From Lingula anatina (taxonomy: Eukaryota; Brachiopoda; Lingulata; Lingulida; Lingulidae): a DNA stretch of 64,000 nucleotides. The DNA lies in assembly GCF_001039355.2 (NCBI RefSeq), contig NW_019775480.1, positions 311,314 to 375,313 of the forward strand, read 5' to 3'. Shown here piece by piece: positions 38,053 to 50,600 of the stretch. Below the pieces are notes generated by a model. The model searched no databases. It saw only the letters and a program-made list of their open reading frames with translations, and had not been told where the DNA came from. The position numbers and the translations under genes were made by a program. Within the stretch, counting starts at the first letter, position 1. Every line of letters starts with the position of its first letter.

Positions 38053-41000
38053 ATCTTCCATTTCTCGGCGCTTGCAATCCCCAATATATTTTTTCATTAT
38101 GCACATTATCTATTTTATGTGTAATCATAAACTTGTGAACAGTAGAACTCAACAAGTTAAGTTTGTTTGCTAAAACTGTTGTAACTGATGTACAGCCTCT
38201 TTTTTAGTCATTGGACAGTTTTCTTTCTTTTATTGATAGCAAAAAGTCAGGTGAGATGGACGTCTCTTTTAACCTAATACCAGAAACTAAAGTTAAAATC
38301 CCTGGACTCCTGAATATTTTATTTGCAACCAGCCTGGGTAAAGGGAGAAGCATACAAACAAGGTCTGTGTTTATAAAGGGAAGAGTCTAATACAACAGTT
38401 GGTTTAGATAGCTTTCCTACCTGAGTTATGTAATATCTGTTCTATCTTGGTAAATATGGCAGACCACTAGTTTGTAGTGGAGTTGAGCAGATTACTTGGA
38501 TAAACCCCCTGGGCTGTGTTTCCACCCAGTGATGAGGCTTTCTGTCCCCTAATCACACATGAGCCCACAGCATACATGTATTTCCAGACTACTGGCAATG
38601 CAGACTGACGCAGAAGAATAGAAAAGGTGTGGGTTTTAACTTAAATTGAGGACACAGGCAAGGTGCAAAGTATTGAATTAAACTAGGATGGAGTCTGAAT
38701 GTTGATTAGACTTTTTTCCTGCTGTGGCTGTTTCTCACCTTGCTTGTCAGAACCTGTTCTCAGCGAGGCTGCTTAAAACTGGGAACAGTCTCAGTGACAT
38801 CATCAGGTGGCCATATTACAAAGAGATCATGGTGTGGTAGAACTTGTTTCAAGCAATCTTTGTAGGCAGGTGGCACCAGACCACCTCTGGTTTAAGTTAG
38901 ACTAGTTGTGAACAAGACAGCATTTTTTTTTTTCAGTCATGTTTTTCGCTTGCTGATACGCTGTTATATATGGTGGGCAGGAGAAAGTTTTAAGCATCCT
39001 GGTTCTGTGAATAAAACAAGTTAATGATGAAGTACTTAGGTCACTGTCCATAAATCTTAATCAGTTTGGTTTTTTTCCTTTTAATCTAATGTAAAGGATG
39101 TGCATTGAAATCAGCACAAAAGTTAAGTTTGCTCCCTCCCCCTCCCTGAATCCAGTTTCTGTATATCATACCTATTACAGCTTAGTTTGATTATTGACAT
39201 TTAATTCATTATCCATAATGAGAAATAAAGCCTTTATGATCTATCGTCCCTATAGCAGCTTCAGTATGTTGGAAAAATATGGAAATGACTCATTTGGTTA
39301 GAACTAGTAATTATATAGCAAATTTTGTTTAGCACCAGACTTTGATGCTAAAGTAGCTTAATTTGCTCCCTGTATTCAGCCAAGTTGCTGTGAGTTGGAT
39401 AGTCCCCTTGGGCGAGTTGTAAGCGGCATTCCAAGTGGCAAAATGGCCTATCCCTTTTGTTAACTACTGGCTAGATCAAGCCATTCTGTTTTCCTAGAAC
39501 AACCCTTAACACTACTGAATTGTAATTTATATCCTCCTAGGAGCTATGAGCCCTGACATTTCATTTTTTAATGATTCTGCTTCAAAGAATGCACTCTTGG
39601 TTTCACTGACAAATGATTGTCTTATTAAAGGTATACATATTCTCTGCAGTCACCTCAAGGCTTCTAAATCTCTTTTACACTCTTGGTTTATGTGGCTTTC
39701 CTGTTAATTCTAATATTGGAATGAAGCCGTTTTTGTTAAACAATTTATAGTTTGGTATAAATTCTTGGACTTAACTGTGTGTTTGTCCTATTTTCATTTG
39801 TTTGCTTTGTGATAAGATACATATGACATATAATGCTATTATCTGACTGGATTAATTATTTAAGGATCATAAAAAATTCTCTTGTATTTATTTATAATGA
39901 AGAAAAGACTAGTTGTTTCAGTTTGAAAATCACCCAAAAATGGTTATAAGATGTGTGTTTAGTGAAAAATCTGTTTCACAGGTAACAGGTCTAATTAAAA
40001 GTATTTGCCAAGGGTAGCGGCAATAATATTTTCTTCTAAGTAATTTCCACATGAAAAAAGTGTAAAGATGTTGCAACGAATCTGGCATATTTAAGTTTAA
40101 TATGACCATCCGCCAAAGCACCTGTGAAAAATATTTAAAGTCAACAGATTCAGGTAGAAAGGGGGTATGAAACTGGTAGATTATCTCACCTGTAAAAACT
40201 CAGCCCAGGTAGTAACAGCTTTTAGTGCCTGAATACCACAGGGAGAAATTCTGAATATAAATTTAGAAGAAAGATAATGCTGGAATGTCTGAAAGATACA
40301 CTGCGTAACAGCAGGAAATATTGACATCCAACTGTTGCACTTGTTGCTAAGATGATATCTTGCAAAACTTTAGATGAGTAAGTTATTAGTAAAGCCCCTC
40401 CAGAAACAGTTTCAGTTGGTGTCTTATGTAATAAGATACGTAAACAGTTTAATTTTTAAAATGATTATTCTCTGTAAGTGTCTCTATAGATTAACTCTAG
40501 GAAAATGTAGATTAACTGTGCAATTGATAATTATAGGTAACAATCTGCTGGGTATTCATCCCCACCTTCTGTAATTACCACATAATCTTACCTTGGCAGA
40601 GGGACTGTGGAAATCTTCTTTCTCCCCGAGTAGCTTCCCTGCAGCCGACACCCTGGTAGATTCTGCAAAGGTGGTTTTCGCACTTAAGTTTATAACACAT
40701 AAGAGTTGGTAGTCTTTGAAAAGGTTGAAATTTAATTTTCTCATTTAGCATTTAGTGGTGTCTTAGACTAGTGAAAGGTTAAGCTGGGGAAATTTCTGGC
40801 CAGGAATTTGCAAAAAATGCCACCTGAATTTAGCATTCTTGAAAGAGCAAGATGATTTTACCTATTTACGAAATTCATGTTTGGCAGCAGTGTAAATGAT
40901 CCACTCGATACTTCGCAAGGTTGAATTTTAGAAGAACCTGTTAGCAGTATTTAATATTGATGGACTAGGTAGTTGTTTACAGAGGTCTGCAAAATGTTTT

Positions 41001-42432
41001 TGAATGCTAAAATTCTTTCACATTGTCATAAATCCAAAAGATATAAATATAAAGAATTGTTATGGTAAACTAACCCTTTTTTTGTTTAAAGTTGATTTTA
41101 AGTAAAAAATGTAAAAAGAAAATTATAATGAATATTCAGTATTAACCTGTATTTTTTATGAAAAAGTATTCAATAAATGAATGTGATATTTCACTTTTAG
41201 TATAAAATGACAAATTAAAAAACTGTGCTTTTTTTTTTGTGCAAAATATTTAAATACATTCATTTTTGATAGGTAGACCTCAACTTTGCACGAGTTTTCT
41301 ACCCACCCAGTAGTCTCAAAATTTACCTGTAATTTATGTGTAAGATTGAAGGCAGACAGCCAGGTAAAAGATTCCCAGCCAGCTGGTAAACAAGTGGTAA
41401 TCAGAACAAATTAAATCACTAATTATAACTAGATGATGAGTGTTTTTGCACCAAGGGCTTCTGCTTGGTCAACTTTTTTTCCCAAGTGGACACAGGGTAT
41501 TTTGGTCAAGTTTAGAGTTTATAATACCAAATGGGATGTTTTTGCAATGGACTATCACAACTGCTGTTATATGTATCTCAACTTCTTAACCCTGTTTATT
41601 AAGTTGCTATATTCTAGAAACAGTCCATGTTAAGTGGGGGCACATGTCACTTATTGCTTAGAGTATGTGGTGGGCCTCATATTTTTAACCTTTTTATTTA
41701 AAGTTCTCAGAGTAATTAACAGAAATATGCAACACATTTTCTTACATGTTTATTCTTTATTGAATAGAATTGTCCAGAGCTGGCAAGCATGTTTCACGAT
41801 GATGATGGAGGGTGTTTTTTTTTTTTTCAGAATCGAAGGAATAAAATTGGATTCCCATAAAACATGTATTCTGCATACATTGCCTATTATTTACATTCTG
41901 TTAGTAATGAATGTAATTTCTGTTTAATACACCTATTAGCATGTCCAGTGTCCCATAAGGCCAATGGTCAGCTGTATGCCCAGTGGTCACCTGTATAGCA
42001 AGAGAATCAAATTCCACTGATACAAAATATTTCTTTGAGGTAAGAAAGGGAAGGATAAAGTATAGGATAAATTATGATAATAATTAAGAATAAAAAAGAA
42101 TATCCTAAATAAGCTGAAGCTGTGGTGACTGGTTTTGCTTTGATGACTGAAAGATAAAGATGCGGATGTTGTTTTGTTTGAAGCACCCTACAGCAATTGT
42201 TTGAGTCAATCCCACAAGATAACATAATTTTCAGAGTTTACACTTGGTAAAAGTTTAGTTTAAATTCCTAAGATTGTCAAAGTTAAGTTAGAATTGTGCA
42301 ATTCTTTTAAAATTTGTCATTTGTTATGATAGTGCTTTAAATATTTTAAATTTTACTAATTTAGTGAAATGAAGTAGAGTTGCGATGGATCCATATCAAA
42401 CTTGGGTGTTTTTTTTGTTTTTTTTTTAACAG

Positions 42433-42453
42433 GATTAGGTTCTAAGGTGAAGC
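42433..42453 (+). other. CAAP1: CAAP1 5' UTR part of first coding exon
   Basis: A long T tract ending in AACAG (AG at 42431-42432) forms a good acceptor, so at least one upstream untranslated exon must exist. These 21 bases contain the in-frame TGA that excludes an upstream coding start. I could not locate the upstream exon; the promoter-like patch near 22.6 kb is one candidate. Confidence 0.7.
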
Positions 42454-42588
42454 ATGAGCAGCACAAAGATGCTTGCTGACTCCACTCAGTCAGAATTGGC
42501 AGCAGACAAGAGCAAGAAGAGGAGAAAAGCGACACCTGGTGGCAAAAAGGAAAAAAAGAAACTGAAGAAAACCTCTGGCAAAAAGAAG
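42454..42588 (+). CDS. CAAP1: CAAP1 coding exon 1 (residues 1-45)
   Basis: Starts with MSSTKMLADS and runs into a Lys/Arg-rich tail (KKRRK, KKEKKKLKK) that may act as a nuclear localisation signal. It ends with donor AAG|GTTAGC, phase 0. Confidence 0.85.
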
Positions 42589-44458
42589 GTTAGCTAATGA
42601 TGTTATGGAATACTTTCCCTAATTTCTGTCAAAATTATTTATATAAATAAATTTATAAATTGTGAATAAATATAAGGCTGATGTGTTGCATAGGAGCTGA
42701 ACTCGTTTTACTGATATCTTTCCTATGAAAAATATGTTTTTACATACCTAATCCAGTATGAAATGTTTTGTCTTTTTAAAGTAAAAGAGCCAGCAAGTTC
42801 AACTGTTGGTCACAGGTTTTGAAGTCTTTGGGTGTCTTCTTTGTGTCATGCACTAAAAGCACACTTGACAGTTTTCTAATTTGAGTTCATCTTTAACACA
42901 CGCTGAATTAGCACTTAACACAAAATGTCCACTCCATTCCATCAAAAATCAATGAAATTTAACCATACAGCCATTTAGTTGTAGGATTTCCACAATTTCT
43001 TGTTGGGGTTCCTTGGAGATTGATATAGATTTTTAAAAATGGTCCATCAATTTTATTAGAAATCTGGAATAAGAAATGTTTTTTATGCAACATTTCGACA
43101 ACTTGAATAATTTTCGGGTGGAAAGTGAGGTGAAAAGTGATAGTACAGTTGCTGTCTTTTTTCAGAACCAGTTTCTTTGTTGTTGCCATGGCTATATTAG
43201 AGATGAAATCACTCAGACAGAGCACTGTTGTTGGAAGCATGTTTAAAATAGCATTTGTTCCAGCCCTAAATATCTGTTACTTTGTCAATATCATAGTTTA
43301 CGATTATGCACAGCAAGTCCTGGAAAATATTCCTATCTTTTAGAGATAACTTTAGAACATTTGAACACACTTTGACCTTCTTGTGAAGTGCATGAGGTAC
43401 AACCATTGCACGCAAGGTCAGTTTTGATATTCAATGCAAGCATTTGAAATTTCTATGAATTTATCATTTTTTTTTGTCGTTTTTTTGCTCTGAAGATAAT
43501 ATAAGTTATATCTTTTTTCAAATTTCACCATTGTTTAAAAATATGATTTCATGTAAGATGTAGACAACTAAATGGATTTGGCCAACTAATAGCATGCTAA
43601 AGGATGTAAAATATTTCCTTTAACTAAGATCTCCTTTTTCATGTGAAATATATGACAGTGGTTAAAAGGTTGACATGGAGAGTTTAGCATCCGTTTCTAT
43701 GTAACCTTATGCCTAATACTTTTCAAGAAAAAGATAAACACTAAGGTATCAACCCTATTAACATTTGTTTTAAAAAAAAAACTTAGAAAGGTTGATAATT
43801 GATCTGGAACATTTTGCCTTTCAAAAGAACAAGACCTGCATTAGAAACACTGTAAGGCCTAATTATTATTGAACTGGTCATACAAAGTTTTTATAGAATG
43901 AACCTTTGTTGACCTTTCGACTTCTTTGATAGTCAGATTTTATTATCAGTTTTGCATAGGATGGATATTTACAACTCAGCATTTCTTTTTTTTCATATAT
44001 ATTCATGATTTATTTAATATGATTACTGTTAAAATATGAAATTACCAATTAATGTAGTTAAAATGTGGCAAAACATACCTCATTTTTCTGTTTTTTATTT
44101 AATGTATATATGGGCACAGAGAACATATATTCAAGATACTACTTTATAAAACATTTGTATGTGAGAAATGTCCTTCAAATAAGGCATATCTGTTTTTGAA
44201 AGGAAAAGAAGAAGACAAAAGGGACCGAAAGTGACCCAGATTCGGACCTTGACCTTGATAAAGTTGTCCAACCCATTGGCTTCTATATCAAGGACAGAGA
44301 AGAAATGGTGAACCAGATGTTCAGATCTGTTCAAGGAGAAAAGTTGAGAAGTATGATACCAGATATCTTAAAGGTATAATGTGATGTGGTGTGTGGAATC
44401 ATAATTGCAGGGTTTTATGTGCAAATGCCTCATGTATAAAATCTCCTCTCTCTTTCAA

Positions 44459-44508
<50 letters not shown>

Positions 44509-44581
44509 CATTCATTACCTGTAACCAGAATCTCAGTGGTTATGTATGGTATTTCTTTCTCTTTCTCTCTCTCTCTCTCAA

Positions 44582-44619
<38 letters not shown>

Positions 44620-47600
44620 GCATGCACACTCAGTCAATACCTGTAACATGACCAGAATTTGTCAGTGGTTATGTATGGTATTTCTTGTATGAGCTTCTCC
44701 ACACCTGATGCAACCGTGCTCTGCACCCCCCCCCCCCCCCCCCTCCACCTTCAGCGGCACTAATAGAATGAGATAAGTATTAAAAGATCCCCTGTAAATT
44801 GAGTGTGCCAGGTGGTTTGATGTTCATTTAATGTCCTTTTGCCAATGAATTTGCCTGGTTCAAATTCGTTGCAAAAAAAAATCCATTTCTTGATGAGTGT
44901 CTTCGAGTAAAGAAATGATTATCCTTTAAACTTAAAACCAGACAAAGTCTCAAGTGTTATGATGAAGGGGAAAGTATTATATAACAAATGTAATTATATG
45001 TTGGCTAATGAGAGATCACAAATACCACTCACAGTGAGATATTGTCAGGTTTCCTGTCTAAATTATCTCAGGTAATCTGACAGATATATCATATCATAAT
45101 TATACCTTGTTAATGAATTAATGAACTATAAAATCGTCATATATTGAATGTGAAATCTTAAATTACCTTTTTTCCAAATATTTAAAACATTTCTTAGCAG
45201 TTTAAATGTATAAATGCATTGTATCTGAAAGATTTTTATCCCTTGCCTATGTAAGCATTTTGTTTAATTATGCATAAAAAAAACATGCTTAATACATTTA
45301 ATAGACAGACAGACAGACAGACAGGCAGACAAGTGTTATACTCACATTGACCTGTTTCAGAACACGGTGTGAAGCTAATGAGTGCTGTCTCAACCTGAAG
45401 TATTCACTAAAGAGGCGTTTTTCTATGTGGCATTCTAATATATATTAGTTTCAGACACGATACATCAGAGCTATAACCATTACAAATTCACATTATGGAA
45501 AAATCAATTTTTAGTGCCTTTAGATTTTCCCTGACACAGCTGATTTCATTAAATTGGGGATTAGTGCCTCCAAAAATTCATTCACCACTGCAATTATTAT
45601 CTCTAATACAATTTCTACTTCCATTTGTGAAAGTCGCATTGTTTTGCCAGGTCACTTTCAAAATGCATACAGCAAATTATATGAAAATAGAAGATAAATG
45701 TGTGTTTGAAGGTCAAAATGAGTATCGGAACATTTGCTGAGTTTCACAGCAAGTTGTGACTGTGGTTCTTCTTGTTTTGATTGGGTTGAAACGGTCCAGG
45801 TGTTAATACAGTTTTTCAACTGTACCAAATTATGCTCTATACTTTTCATTTCATTACTTATTAAAATTAATTTGAAGAGCAAAATTGGAATGTTGAGAAT
45901 TTTTTGAAAAAGCCTATATTGAAAAGAGATGCTGTTTGTAGTCTATTTCTATACATACAAGTAGATTTTGTTGTGTATGCTAATAGTTAAAACAATGATA
46001 TTTGGATAATGTCATGCTGATTTAAGCAAAATTATCTGATTAAGCCATGAATCATGTAATAAGTGTAAAAAATATTTTAGAGTGGTTATAAAAAATTAAC
46101 CAATTGAATATCCAACATATGATCAAAGATTGGTCATCAAAAATGGCAAATTTTTGGGTGCTCCGTCTTTAACTAACGTATCATTATATATGCCAAGTAA
46201 AGGGCACAATAACCAAATATTTTCTTTTTGACCTATTATCCCTGACAACACAATGCACATGGTTATTAGACAGTCATATATGTCTTTGTATATTAAACAT
46301 TAAGTTCTGCATTTTACTAAATGGCACAGTGATTGATATCTTGGTCAGGCTTACATGTGATTTGGATTATTTTGGCAGCATATTGTTTGAATGGAACTTT
46401 GTAATTTAGATATTGAAATGTCTCTGAAATCACAGGGGTGGGAATTCTGGTTTGAATTAATTGTTGGATAAGATCTTTTGTTATGTATGTGAAGGATGTG
46501 AATTGTTTTGTGGTTGGGAGCCAAGGTCAAAGGGGTCTTTGAATTGTAATTCTAAAATGAACACTTCATTTTTGTTCTCAAATCTAGACATTGCCTTATT
46601 CATCGTGAGGACACAGCATACGTGAGTCAAGGTGTATTGAAATGGGAAGAGGAGGGTGTGTATTTTTATGGCACATCACTTCAGTAAATAATTGGAACAT
46701 TAAAAAAAGATTAAAAGTTTTACATCGCACATGGTTTTGTTCTGCCCTAAGGGTTTGGATTTGCCTGAAGGTAGGCCTGTTGATGTGCTGCGGGATCCGT
46801 GATCTGCCTCAAAATATTGTGCAAAACTTCGGTTGTACTTGCTCCAGGTGGTTGTACAGCCTACAGGTATAGGGCTTGGAAATATGCGTTTGTTTTAACT
46901 GTTTGGATGCACTGTGATATCATACCTAAAAATTTAACTCTCACTGTTTTCCTCCATGCCTTTTATTTTATTATCATAACTGACATTTTGAAATGATGAT
47001 AGTTAACATAATTTTCAACAGTATCAACATCTTCAAGACTGTAAAGTAATGGGCTCGGGAGCAATGATGTTTTCATATAAGGTTAGGTTGTGGTCGCCAT
47101 AATGTTGAGTTGAAGCAGACGTTACCCAGGTGTCAGGCAGTTGGTCATCAGTCTGAGGATGACCATGGACTATGACTGATGTTTGGTAATATTGTTTAAA
47201 GATTACATTTCTTGTCTTGAGAAAGTTTCTTGTTGTATAAGTATAAAACATTAAGTGAATTATGTAAAAAAAAAATCCAATCTAAGCATTTTTTATTGGT
47301 AGTGTTTTTAAATGTAATATTCAAGGGTCTTGTTTAAAAGGCAAATTTAAAACTCTTCTTTGAACTTGCTTTCCCAGTCATAAATGCAGGATTTCCTCTA
47401 TGATGTGAGTTTATGTGCCTATTTCCTAAAAGTATGATGTTCTTTAATTTAAGTCAACAATTCACTTGTCTATATTCCATGTCTCTAATAGAATTTGTGG
47501 GCTTGCCAACTGTTTACTTTGATTAATTGGCATTGGTTTAAGCCAGCTGTAAATTTATTAGTCTGAAAATTTTGCCCATCTAATCTGACCAGTCATTTGT

Positions 47601-50600
47601 TATTTCATTAAATGAGAAGTGCAGCAATTGGCTTATTAGAATAGAAATTCATTAGTGAAAATGATTAGAAATGTCCACAAACCGACCAATATTATCAGAA
47701 TTGTATTGGTTATACAGTTTGTAAATTGAAGCAGTGTGGGTGTTATTTGGTTTAAAATTGAAAATTTCAGCAGGGAAATACTAGATTGATTTATATTTCT
47801 TTTGTGCCACATCACTTTAAATAATGATATATAAAACCCTTTGTATCAAGATGATTTTATAATCCTTTTCATTTGGCCCTGCTATTTGAATCTACACACA
47901 CATATTACATATTGTCAAACCACAGAATTTCCTTCTAGTTCATTTTATGAAAAAACATGTTTGATAAATCATCAATTTTAGCAGGAAACATTAGATCATG
48001 AGAATAAATGATCTGATGCATAAAAAACTCTGATTTCAAAGGCAATTTGAATCCTTTCCAAATGAGAATTTCAGTTGGACCGTTTCATGTTGTTTTCCTT
48101 GGTTAAAATTTACTCTTGATTTACAGGTTTCATTATGTTCAGATTGATGCTTTAAATATCCTGTTATTGAAGCAGCTGCTGTTTGAACAGGGGATGTTCA
48201 ACATTATGAATTAAGCAGGAAAATCGAAAAACTTGATCAATTTAGCTTTGCCATCAATTTCCATGTCATAAAAGACATGCAAATTTTGCAATCAATTTTG
48301 TTGAAACTGTATGAGCTTTGAAAATTTGCTTATGTGCTTGATCAATAGCTTTACAAATGCGACTTTAGAAAATCAATACTTGGACTTGTGTTTGAGCAAT
48401 TTTTCTGTCTTCAATTTCAATATGAAAGAAGAAAACCACTTTTGAATTAAAACCTGCCTTATCTGAGTCTTCTGTCGAAAATTAACAGTGATATGGCAGA
48501 TGGCAAACTGCAAGAGTTCATAGAACTGGAATATACACCATTTTTAACTAAAGCGTAGATAATGCTTCTATATTGTTGCATTTATTCATTAGCCCTAAAC
48601 TAAAGATAAGTATATTCAACCATAATTTCTGGGTGTGTTAATAGCACTTGACAAGGACGGATTTACTTTTTTGAATGCACATGGCATTGTGGTATGAAGG
48701 TCGTGATGAAGAAATGGCTGTGGATTAAAACATTCAAAGAGATCTTTCATCCACCTCTGATTTATTTTTTTTTTCCAAATGTTTGCTATATTTGATTAAT
48801 TTGATGCAAAAGATTCATTTTACATAACAAAATGAAAAGTGCTTCTAATTTTAGATATTTGATTGGCATTCTTTAGGGCATCGGAAATCTTTACCAGTAG
48901 CAAGCTGTCCTTTTCATGGTCATTAGCTCCATTTCCACAATCTTATTTAAACATACATACATTTGCTTGATTTATGGATAAATAAGTTTCAACTAATAAG
49001 TATATTTTATGATCGGCATTGCACTTCAGCTAGAATTGTCAGTATATGTGTCTGTATATGTATGTGTGTATGTATATTTGTTAATCTGCTTTGTGGTAAA
49101 GCAGTCGTAGCCTTTTCTGACCCAAGTTTAATATTGTCTCTTATCTTTCTTTACACTGACAAAATATTTGGAAAGAACAATATCACTGAAGTAGAAATAT
49201 GGATTGATCCATTTAACCACTTGATCTTCTAACGATTGATGTTGGTGCCGAGTTTAATTTAGCATTGATTTAAGGAAATATAACAATTGCTGTTAGGGTT
49301 AGCTTTATTTTAGAATTAGCTTGTAAAGATATATCATATGACTTTTGAAATAGATACAAAAGTGAGAATTATTTGATATCTAATCAACATTTGTTATTAT
49401 GGATTGTTGCTTCTTTTGTAAACCATAAGCCTGTTTCAATTAAAGTAAATATGTAAAACCTAAGAACTGGAGGAACATGTAAAATGAAGCAATTTTAGAG
49501 AATACTTCACATTGTCTTTAATTGGGGGAAAAAAGCTGATCCAAACTCCAGCATCTGTTACTACTAGTATTAGTATTTGTATGAATCTAAACAAGAATAT
49601 TTATGTACAAATAAGGTGCATTTTTGAATTCCAGTCACTGCCACTTGATGAACTGAAGAAGTTGTGCCTAGGACATTTAGAAGTGATGTCCAAGAAGAGA
49701 ATTAGAAGGATCCTTGATGGTAAGCTACATTTGTTTTATAAAATTTAACAGATATCATAGAAATAACACTCTGCTTGGATGATTTACCTAAAAATGAAAA
49801 CAAATGATCTGAAGCTTGGGCCACCTGTCTGCTCTAGGTGTGAGTGTGGTAATTGTGATTGTTGTGGATGTGACAGTGTGTTAGGTGAGGCATTGATAAC
49901 AGATAAGCAGACCTACCTCAAAACATGAACTCCACCATCTTATAGTTAGCATGGTAACTTTTCTACTTCCTGAAAAATTACATCATTTATCATCAGTGTA
50001 ATGCTTCTGTCCCCAACTGCATTGAAAAAAAAAGTTCTGTAAAACTAACACAATTGTTCTCAGGTGTGTTAACAAAACATGACTGTATTTTGTTTTATTC
50101 AGGTGCTGATCCTGGCATTATCTCCTCATCTGGTACTGAAGAGGAGAGCACCGATGAGGATGAAGAAGAGAAAAAAGGTACGGAACAGCATGAAAGCTGG
50201 GCACATTATTTTTTTATGTGAATGCCTTGGTGCATTTCTGGGTCTAAGTTCATTTTGAACCTTTTTTACCATCATGTCATGTGTTTTAAATCTCTTCTAG
50301 CAGTGGGGCGTGCCTCTGATAGCCTCCAGTTATCAGGTTAGTGTTATTTTAACCCCAGGTCATGATGAACAAGCAGCTGTAATGTGATATAAAGTTATCT
50401 TTTATGATGAAAAGGGCAGTGCATATATATCATAGTAGGGCATGCATAGTACTTTGGTAGAAGGGACATATTTGAGCAAAAGTTCACTAGATTACGAATT
50501 TGTATTGAATATTACAAACCACTGTTATGACCAAGATATCATAAAGGGGGATACCCCTGTTCCACAACCTCCACAGGGAAAGTTTTTGAAAAATTAATTC

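Larger units (their letters stand above)
22621..42432. other. 20 kb gene-free interval upstream of CAAP1
   Basis: No exon with coding character was found. It contains microsatellites (23.0-23.15 and 24.41-24.48 kb), a degenerate direct duplication (28.8 and 29.1 kb), the 24-bp minisatellite (30.1 kb) and the 134-bp triplication (32.9 kb). It may hide the untranslated first exon of CAAP1. Segments near 32.6-32.9, 35.2-35.65, 36.1-36.5 and 38.4-38.9 kb are higher in complexity and could be regulatory. Confidence 0.55.
44374..49634 (+). other. CAAP1: CAAP1 intron 2
   Basis: 5261 bases. The first part holds microsatellites, a poly-C run and a local duplication (44.46-44.74 kb) and a GACA repeat at 45.3 kb. 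The rest (46-49 kb) is non-repetitive AT-rich sequence with no coding signal. Confidence 0.7.

Noticed and set aside
49512-49748. 78-codon frame read as a separate small protein
   Set aside because: It is CAAP1 exon 3 with intron sequence on both sides; the splice sites at 49635 and 49719 explain it.
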